In this document: positions 30,912 to 36,302 of the stretch, in pieces
How the letters are laid out: every line of letters starts with the position of its first letter
How positions within the stretch are numbered: position 1 is the stretch's first letter
Program-made: the position numbers and the translations under genes
Origin: Actinomycetota bacterium
GTDB lineage: Bacteria > Actinomycetota > Thermoleophilia > Gaiellales > Gaiellaceae
Direction of reading: 5' to 3'
DNA: 36,302 nt
Assembly (NCBI GenBank): GCA_005885125.1
Contig: VAXU01000127.1
Location: 1-36,302, forward strand
Notes under the pieces: generated by a model
Told to the model about the DNA's origin: nothing
Databases searched by the model: none
The model's input: the letters and a program-made list of their open reading frames with translations, nothing else

Positions 30912-33332
30912 TCAGGCCCTCGCGGCGGCCTGTTCATGGGGTCTGACCCCTGCGGCCTCCCGTGCGAACGGGATCTCGACGTAGAAGACGGATCCCCGGC
31001 GGTCGTTCGCCTCGACCCAGATCCGGCCGTCGACACGACGGACCAGCTCGCGGCAGATGTAGAGCCCGAGGCCCGTCCCTCCGATCCCGCCGGCCATGTC
31101 TGGATCGACTCGGTAGAACTTCTCGAAGATCCGCCGCTGCTCGGAGGCCGGGATCCCCAGACCTCGGTCGGCGACCGCGAACCGCAGATGTCCCTCAACC
31201 GGCTCGAGCGTGATCCTGACGTCGCCGCCCCCGGGCGAGTACTTGACGGCGTTGTCGACGAGGTTCGCGAGCACCTGTCGCAGCTGTCCCTCGTCGGCGG
31301 CGACGGGCGGGAGCTGATCCTTCGGCTCCTCCAGCTCGAGCATGACCCCGTCGGGGAGGTGCGTGCGCGCTGCATCGACGACCCCGCGGGCAAGCTCGAC
31401 GGCGTCGCAGTGCACGATGTTCACGATCAGGCTGCCGGCATCGAGCTGACTGGCGAGCAGGAGGTCGTTGACGATGTCCGCGAGGCGCGACGACTCCTCG
31501 TGGATCACCTCGAGCAGCTTGTTCTGCAGCGACGGCTCGAGGGCCAGGTCCTCGCGTCGCAGCGTGACGGCGGAGCCGTAGATCGCGGCCAGAGGCGTCC
31601 GCAACTCGTGCGAAACCGTTGCGACCAATTCCTGGCGGATCTGCTCGAGCGCGCGTTCCTCCGTCAGGTCGCGGAACGCATACACGATTCCGTCCTCGTA
31701 GCCGACGCCGGAGATCGAAAGCCACAGCTCGCGGTCGCCGATCTCGATCGGAACCGTCTGGGCGCTTGCCGGGTTCCCCGACGACGTGACCGGGATCCGC
31801 TGCAGGTTTTCATGGAGCCCGGGGAGCGCGTTCGCGGCGCGCCGGCCGAGCACGGCTTCGCGACGGACGCCGGTGATTGCTTCCGCCGCCGTGTTCCAGA
31901 GACGGATCACCCCGCCGGCGTCGATCAGCACGACGCCGTCGCCGATCGCGGCGAGCACTCGCGCTGCCTGCGCCCGCTCCTCGACCTGGTGATAGAGCTG
32001 GGCGTTCTCGATCGCAGTTCCCGCACGGCGCGCAAGCTCCTCGGCGAGCAGGAGATCGCGGTGCTCGTAGCGACGCCCCGACTCGGCTGCGACGAAGGTG
32101 ATGGCGCCGACGACTCGGTCGCGCGTTGGGAGCGGCACGCACATGTACGACTTCAGGCCGAGCTCGCGCAAGAGATCGAGTTGGAGCTCGTCGGCTGCCG
32201 CTGCGACGAGGTACTCGTCCGGGATCTCCGTCACGAGCTCCGGCTCGCCCGTGCGGATCACGCGTGCGACTCCGCGGTCATCGTCGGCCGAGGTCGGGTA
32301 GCGCTCCTGAAGCTCGCGGCCGAACGTGACCTTGGCGGGATCGGCGTGGGCGAGCGCGAGCGAGCGAATCGTCCCTTCGTCCTCGAGCAGGTCGATCGCA
32401 CACCAGTCGGCGATCTCGGGGACCGCGAGCTGCGCGACCGCCTGGAGCGTGCGCCGGTAGTCGAGCGACCGGGTGAGCTCGAGGCCTGCGCGCAGCAGGA
32501 AGTCCTGTGACTGCTCGGTGCGCTTCTGCGCGTCGATGTCGGTGGCCGTGCCCACCCAGAAGTCGATCTCCCCGCTGCGGTTGCGGAGGGGGACTGCACG
32601 GCCGAGATGCCAGCGGTAGCTGCCGTCTGCAGCCTTGAACCGGTACTCGACCTCGAACACCTCGCCGGTCTGGAGGGTGGCGCGGCGCCGCTCGATCGTG
32701 GGGCCGAGATCGTCCGGATGCACGACCCTGATCCACTCGTCGCCCTGCGGAGGGCCCGGCTCGAGGCCCGTGTACTCGAACCAGCGACGGTTGTAGTACG
32801 TCGCCTTGCCGTCCGGCCCCGCGGTCCAGACGATCTGCGGCATCGCGTCCGCGAGTGCTCGGTAGCGCGCCTCGCGTTCCCGAATTGCCTGGGCCCGGTC
32901 GTGTTCGCGCAACAATTCGCCCTGCAGCCGCAGCTGCGCGTTTTTCCGGTGCAGCTCGATGAAAACGGAGACCTTCGAGCGCAGGACATCGGGCTCGAAC
33001 GGCTTCGTCAGGTAGTCGACGGCGCCGCTCGAGTAGCCGCGGAAGACGTGCTGCTCCTCCTTCGAGATCGCCGTCAGGAAGATGATCGGGATCGACCGTG
33101 TCTTCTCGCGCTGTTTGATCAGCGCGGCGGTCTCGAACCCGTCCAGGCCGGGCATCTGGACGTCGAGCAGGATCACGGCCACGTCGTGCACCAGCAGCGT
33201 GCGCAGCGCCTCCTCACCGGACTTCGCGCGGATCATGTTCTCGTCGAGCGGCTCGAGGATCGCTTCGAGCGCGACGAGGTTCTCCTCGTTGTCATCCACC
33301 AGCAGGACGTTGGCCTTCGGCTGGACGCTCAT
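30912..33332 (-). CDS. REC-PAS-GAF-PAS sensor histidine kinase (806 aa)
   Basis: This is a soluble kinase with an N-terminal receiver domain (about 8-125: VLLVDDNEENLVAL, VILLDVQMPGLDGFE, YLTKPFEPD). Then come a PAS domain (YRALADAMPQIVWTAGPDGK), a GAF domain (about 270-430), a second PAS (AARVLAAIGDGVVLIDAGGV), HisKA (VATVSHELRTPLAAIYGSAV, His in the H-box) and HATPase_c (LANLVDNAVKYSPGGGDV, GTGLGLYICRELV). No membrane segment is seen. Its receiver may be charged by the upstream three-receiver kinase (inference). ATG 33332 overlaps the cheB stop (ATGA), which fixes the start. Its last ~12 codons contain a GGGGTC-GACCCC repeat copy that has replaced the natural C-terminus. Confidence 0.93.
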   Translation of the reverse strand: MSVQPKANVLLVDDNEENLVALEAILEPLDENMIRAKSGEEALRTLLVHDVAVILLDVQMPGLDGFETAALIKQREKTRSIPIIFLTAISKEEQHVFRGYSSGAVDYLTKPFEPDVLRSKVSVFIELHRKNAQLRLQGELLREHDRAQAIREREARYRALADAMPQIVWTAGPDGKATYYNRRWFEYTGLEPGPPQGDEWIRVVHPDDLGPTIERRRATLQTGEVFEVEYRFKAADGSYRWHLGRAVPLRNRSGEIDFWVGTATDIDAQKRTEQSQDFLLRAGLELTRSLDYRRTLQAVAQLAVPEIADWCAIDLLEDEGTIRSLALAHADPAKVTFGRELQERYPTSADDDRGVARVIRTGEPELVTEIPDEYLVAAAADELQLDLLRELGLKSYMCVPLPTRDRVVGAITFVAAESGRRYEHRDLLLAEELARRAGTAIENAQLYHQVEERAQAARVLAAIGDGVVLIDAGGVIRLWNTAAEAITGVRREAVLGRRAANALPGLHENLQRIPVTSSGNPASAQTVPIEIGDRELWLSISGVGYEDGIVYAFRDLTEERALEQIRQELVATVSHELRTPLAAIYGSAVTLRREDLALEPSLQNKLLEVIHEESSRLADIVNDLLLASQLDAGSLIVNIVHCDAVELARGVVDAARTHLPDGVMLELEEPKDQLPPVAADEGQLRQVLANLVDNAVKYSPGGGDVRITLEPVEGHLRFAVADRGLGIPASEQRRIFEKFYRVDPDMAGGIGGTGLGLYICRELVRRVDGRIWVEANDRRGSVFYVEIPFAREAAGVRPHEQAAARA
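30938..30950. repeat. GGGTCAGACCC-type repeat, copy 4 (half-copy inside coding sequence)
   Basis: GGGGTCTGACCCC is a 13-nt near-perfect palindrome with the same core as copies 1-3 but without the second arm. It lies within the last codons of the REC-PAS-GAF kinase, encoding part of the non-conserved end after the ATPase domain. Confidence 0.65.
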
Positions 33333-33910
33333 CTCTGGGTCACCGCGGGAGTCACACACAACCCGTACAGGAACTTGCCGATCTCCTCCAGCGGCAGAAC
33401 CGCATCGGCGACCGTCGCCGCGAGCGCGGCGTCCGGCATCACCCGACGCTCGGCGCCCCTCGGGTCCTGCACGATCGCGACGCCGCCCCGTGCCTTGATG
33501 CGGGCGAGGCCCGCGGCGCCGTCCTCGTTCGCGCCTGTGAGGATGACGCCGATCACCCGGTCGCCGTACGCGTCGGCCGCCGACTCGAACAGCACGTCGA
33601 TGGACGGCCGCGCGAACTGGACCCGCTCGTCCAACGAGAGGGCGAACGAGCCGGGCTCGACGAGCAAGTGATAGTCGGGCGGGGCGAGATAGACGCGGCA
33701 GGGCTCGATCGGCGTCTTGTCCTCGACGTCGGTGACGGGTCTGCGGATCTGCAGCGCGAGCAGCTCGCGGAGCGTTCCCTCGAGCGCGCCCGGATGGCGG
33801 TGCTGGGCGATTGCGATCGGCAGTGTCACGTCCTCGGAGATGTCGGCGAGCAGCCGCCCAACTGCGCTGAGGCCTCCCCAGGACGCTCCGATGCAGATCA
33901 ATTCGTACAC
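33329..33910 (-). CDS. cheB: CheB-type protein-glutamate methylesterase domain, no receiver (193 aa)
   Basis: This is the catalytic domain of CheB alone. The triad is visible as S10 (GASWGG), H37 (AQHRHPG) and D129 (TGANEDGAAG). In chemotaxis CheB removes methyl groups from receptor glutamates and is switched on by its own receiver domain, which is missing here; control may come from the neighbouring receivers (inference). It starts at GTG 33910, 4 nt after cheR, and is coupled to the kinase downstream by ATGA. No receptor, CheA or CheW gene is in view, so the substrate may not be a chemoreceptor. Confidence 0.92.
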   Translation of the reverse strand: MYELICIGASWGGLSAVGRLLADISEDVTLPIAIAQHRHPGALEGTLRELLALQIRRPVTDVEDKTPIEPCRVYLAPPDYHLLVEPGSFALSLDERVQFARPSIDVLFESAADAYGDRVIGVILTGANEDGAAGLARIKARGGVAIVQDPRGAERRVMPDAALAATVADAVLPLEEIGKFLYGLCVTPAVTQR

Positions 33911-33914
33911 GGGA

Positions 33915-34775
33915 TCACACGACCTTGCGGTACAGCTTCTCGCCGTTGTCGAGCTCCTCGTAGCGGTCCTCGAACGGGCTGAAGCGGATCGACTCCTTGT
34001 GGCCGAGCGCGAGGATCCCGAAGGTGGGGAGGCTCTCGTAGAAGAGCCCGTGCACGTGATCCTGCAGCTTCTTCTCGAAGTAGATCATCACGTTGCGGCA
34101 GACGATCACGTGGAACTCGTTGAAGGAGCGGTCAGAGACGAGGTTGTGCTGCGCGAACACGACGTTCTCGATCAGCGAGCGCTGGAACTGGGCGCCGTCG
34201 TAGGCAGCGACGTAGTACTCGGAGAACGCACGCGTGCCGCCTGCCCTGATGTAGTTCTGCGTGTACTCCCTCATCTTCTCGAGCGGGAAGACACCCCCTC
34301 GTGCGCGGTCGAGCACCGATTCGTTGATGTCGGTCGCGTAGATGCGGGCGCGCTCGTAGACGCCCTCCTCCTGGAGGAGGATGGCGAGCGAGTACACCTC
34401 CTCACCGGTCGAGCACCCCGCAACCCAGATGCGGGTGAACGGGTGCGTGCGGAGGACGGGGACGACCTTCTGTCGGAACGCGACGTAGAACGTCGGATCC
34501 CGGAACATCGCGGTGACGTTGACGGACAGGTCGAGCAGCAGCCTCTCCATCGTCGCCTCGTCGTGGAGGAGCTTCTCCGTCAGCCCGGAGATCGTCCCCA
34601 GCCTCTCCGCATGCACGCGCCGCCAGACGCGACGGCGGAGGGAGGCCGGCGCGTACTCGCGGAAATCGAACCCGTAGCGGCGGAACACGCCCTCGAGCAG
34701 GAGCCGGAGCTCGAGGTCCTCGAGCTCCTCGCCCCCCGCCGGGCGGGCGCTCTGCGAGGGCTCGACGGAGGTCAT
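33915..34775 (-). CDS. cheR: CheR-type SAM-dependent methyltransferase (286 aa)
   Basis: The N-terminal helical CheR domain (about 20-90, RRYGFDFREYAPASLRRRV) is followed by the catalytic domain with SAM motif WVAGCSTGEEVYSLAI (117-132). RIYATDINESVLDRARGGVF and VIVCRNVMIYFEKKLQ are family hallmarks. It methylates glutamate side chains using S-adenosylmethionine. Length is normal. It lies 3 nt after the stop of the three-receiver kinase and 4 nt before cheB, in one operon. There is no C-terminal receptor-tethering peptide or TPR. Confidence 0.95.
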   Translation of the reverse strand: MTSVEPSQSARPAGGEELEDLELRLLLEGVFRRYGFDFREYAPASLRRRVWRRVHAERLGTISGLTEKLLHDEATMERLLLDLSVNVTAMFRDPTFYVAFRQKVVPVLRTHPFTRIWVAGCSTGEEVYSLAILLQEEGVYERARIYATDINESVLDRARGGVFPLEKMREYTQNYIRAGGTRAFSEYYVAAYDGAQFQRSLIENVVFAQHNLVSDRSFNEFHVIVCRNVMIYFEKKLQDHVHGLFYESLPTFGILALGHKESIRFSPFEDRYEELDNGEKLYRKVV

Positions 34776-34778
34776 GCT

Positions 34779-36302
34779 CTACTTGTAGAGCCAGACCCGC
34801 ATCAGAGACAAGAGCTGGTCCGTGTCGACCGGCTTGGTGATGTAGTCCGAGGCCCCGGACCCGATCGACTTCTCACGGTCGCCCCTCATCGCCTTGGCGG
34901 TCAGCGAGATGATCGGCAGCTGCTTGAACTCGTCCCGCCGGCGGATGGCACGGATCGTCTCGTACCCGTCCATCTCCGGCATCATGATGTCCATCAGGAC
35001 GAGGTCGACGTTCGGGTTGGCCTGCAGCGTCTCCATCCCGTCCTTGCCGTTCTCGGCGTAGAGGACGTCCATGCCGCTCGCCTCGAGCACACTCGTGAGC
35101 GCGAAGACGTTCCGCACGTCGTCGTCGACGATCAGGATCTTCTTCCCTCGGAAGATCTCGTCGGCGGAGTGGAGCTGTTCGAGCATCCTCCGTTTCTCTT
35201 GCGGCAGCTTCCGCTCGATGCGGTGCAGGAAGAGCGAGGTCTCGTCGAGCAGCCGCTCGGGTGAGCTCGCGTCCTTGACGACGATCGCATCGGAGAACTT
35301 CTTGAGCTGCGTCTCCTCTGCGCGGGTCAGCTCCTTGCCCGTGTACACGATGACGGGAATCGAGGAATAGCGCGAGTCTTCTTTCAGCTTCTCGAGCAGT
35401 GCAAAGCCCGTCATCTCCGGGAGCTTCAGGTCGAGCACCATGCAGTCGACGCGGTTCTGGCCGAGTGCCTCCAGGGCTTCCTCGCTGGAACCGACCGCCG
35501 TGACCCGCACGTCCTCGCCGGAGCCGACGAGCTCGACGATCGCCTGACGCTGCGACTCCTCGTCCTCGACGACGAGCAGGTGCCTGACGCCGCGGTCGAT
35601 GAACGTCTGGATGTCGGCGAACGCGTCCTCGAGCCCTTCCTTGGTGAGCGGCTTCTCGAAGAACGCGACCGCGCCCGCCTTGAGCGCATTCTGGCGCCCG
35701 TTGCCGGCCGACACGATGTGCACCGGAATGTGCCGCGTCTCGGGGTGGTGCTTCAGATGGTCGAGCACCGACCAGCCGTCCATGATCGGCAGCGCCATGT
35801 CGAGGATGATCGCGTCGGGCTTGAACTCGTGCGCGAGCGCGAGCCCGGAGTCGCCTCTGAGCGCGACGATGCCCTTGAAGCCGCGGGCGCGCGCGACGTC
35901 GAGCTCCGTCTTCGCAAAGTCGGCGTCGTCCTCGACGATCAGAACGACGCGGTCTCCTTCGTTGATCTCGTCCCGGTCGTCCCGTACCTCGCTCGGCAGG
36001 AGGACGCTCGGGTCGAGTTCGGGCGGCTCCGGCGGCGTCCCCGCCGTGCCGTTGTCGTCGGACGGGAAGAGCACCGTGTCGGCGAACAGCTCGCCCGGCT
36101 CATGCGCGACGTGCTGCCAGGTCGAGGGGAGGAAGAGTGTGAACGTGCTTCCCTTCGCGGGCTCGCTCTCGACGTTGATCTCGCCGCCGAGCAGCCGCGC
36201 GATCTCGCGGCTGATCGAGAGACCAAGACCGGTTCCACCGTAGCGGCGGCTCGTCGTACCGTCCGCCTGCTGGAACGCCTCGAAGATCAGGCGCAGCTTG
36301 TC
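34779..36302 (-). CDS. Hybrid histidine kinase with three C-terminal receivers (partial at the window end)
   Basis: The coding frame enters from the window's right edge, so the N-terminus (sensor, HAMP, HisKA) is outside. The first visible residues are the end of the ATPase domain: IFEAFQQADGTTSRRYGGTG and GLSISREIARLLGG. Three receivers follow in series: REC1 (VVLIVEDDADFAKTELDV, Asp in AIILDMALPIMDG), REC2 (LLVVEDEESQRQAIVELV, Asp in MVLDLKLPEMTG) and REC3 (ILIVDDDVRNVFALTSVL, Asp in LVLMDIMMPEMDG, Lys in YITKPVDTDQ). All three keep the phospho-Asp. It is the first visible gene of the minus-strand operon and ends 3 nt before cheR. This architecture is common in large phosphorelay hubs. Confidence 0.93.
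   Translation of the reverse strand, partial: DKLRLIFEAFQQADGTTSRRYGGTGLGLSISREIARLLGGEINVESEPAKGSTFTLFLPSTWQHVAHEPGELFADTVLFPSDDNGTAGTPPEPPELDPSVLLPSEVRDDRDEINEGDRVVLIVEDDADFAKTELDVARARGFKGIVALRGDSGLALAHEFKPDAIILDMALPIMDGWSVLDHLKHHPETRHIPVHIVSAGNGRQNALKAGAVAFFEKPLTKEGLEDAFADIQTFIDRGVRHLLVVEDEESQRQAIVELVGSGEDVRVTAVGSSEEALEALGQNRVDCMVLDLKLPEMTGFALLEKLKEDSRYSSIPVIVYTGKELTRAEETQLKKFSDAIVVKDASSPERLLDETSLFLHRIERKLPQEKRRMLEQLHSADEIFRGKKILIVDDDVRNVFALTSVLEASGMDVLYAENGKDGMETLQANPNVDLVLMDIMMPEMDGYETIRAIRRRDEFKQLPIISLTAKAMRGDREKSIGSGASDYITKPVDTDQLLSLMRVWLYK

Noticed and set aside
30444-32510. Plus-strand open frame (688 codons) opposite the REC-PAS-GAF kinase
   Set aside because: All kinase motifs are in the minus frame with perfect order; the plus frame is a shadow.
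33717-35264. Long plus-strand open frame (515 codons) opposite cheB, cheR and the hybrid kinase
   Set aside because: It is the antisense shadow of clearly recognisable genes in GC-rich DNA; it has no domain and a composition dominated by Arg, Glu and Val typical of mirrored frames.

Overview
This is a high-GC, gene-dense bacterial segment. It most likely comes from an uncultured actinobacterium of the class Thermoleophilia (Gaiellales/Solirubrobacterales type). The evidence is the GC-rich codon use with many GTG and TTG starts, a CarD regulator, and the block clpC-radA-disA-carD-ispD-ispF-gltX-cysS-rlmB-yacP-sigH, which matches the Bacillus/actinobacterial 'clpC to sigH' neighbourhood. A compact glutamyl-tRNA synthetase and small cysteine-motif proteins resemble those I associate with Thermoleophilia. 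The placement is inference; no rRNA is present.

Layout. 1-80 is a perfect 38-bp foldback at the window edge, probably a contig-end artefact. 43-7736 is a surface-glycan cluster, mostly on the minus strand: a Wzx/MOP-type flippase, two GT4 glycosyltransferases (one fused to a methyltransferase), a divergent GT2, a large unknown protein and the start of a nucleotidyltransferase-like protein. 7737-8117 is non-coding and carries a tandem repeat that looks like an IS end. 8118-22948 is the conserved housekeeping block: proteolysis (ClpC), recombination and c-di-AMP (RadA, DisA), CarD, MEP isoprenoid enzymes (IspD, IspF) with a PHP phosphoesterase between them, a small heat-shock-like protein, MutY, two aminoacyl-tRNA synthetases, a SpoU methyltransferase, a YacP/Rae1-like nuclease and a SigH-like sigma factor. 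Several genes are coupled by 4-nt stop/start overlaps. 22899-24145 holds a free-standing PD-(D/E)XK endonuclease, tRNA-Thr(UGU) and two small genes. 24203-27131 holds an MMPL exporter and two small proteins. 27201-36302 is a minus-strand signalling cluster: a three-receiver hybrid histidine kinase (cut by the window end), CheR, CheB, a receiver-PAS-GAF-PAS kinase, a lone receiver, a membrane NarL-type kinase and a cyclase-receiver-LuxR fusion.

Points that stand out. Both clpC and cysS have lost a conserved internal stretch, with a frame change at the join, so they are either broken or mis-assembled. A hairpin repeat built on GGGTCAGACCC occurs at four loci, one inside the coding end of a kinase. 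A perfect Gram-positive-type SOS (LexA) box lies upstream of the sigma factor gene. CarD carries a histone-H1-like Lys/Ala tail. The signalling cluster joins CheB/CheR to multi-receiver kinases without any visible CheA, CheW or chemoreceptor. I found no CRISPR array, no rRNA and no intact transposase.
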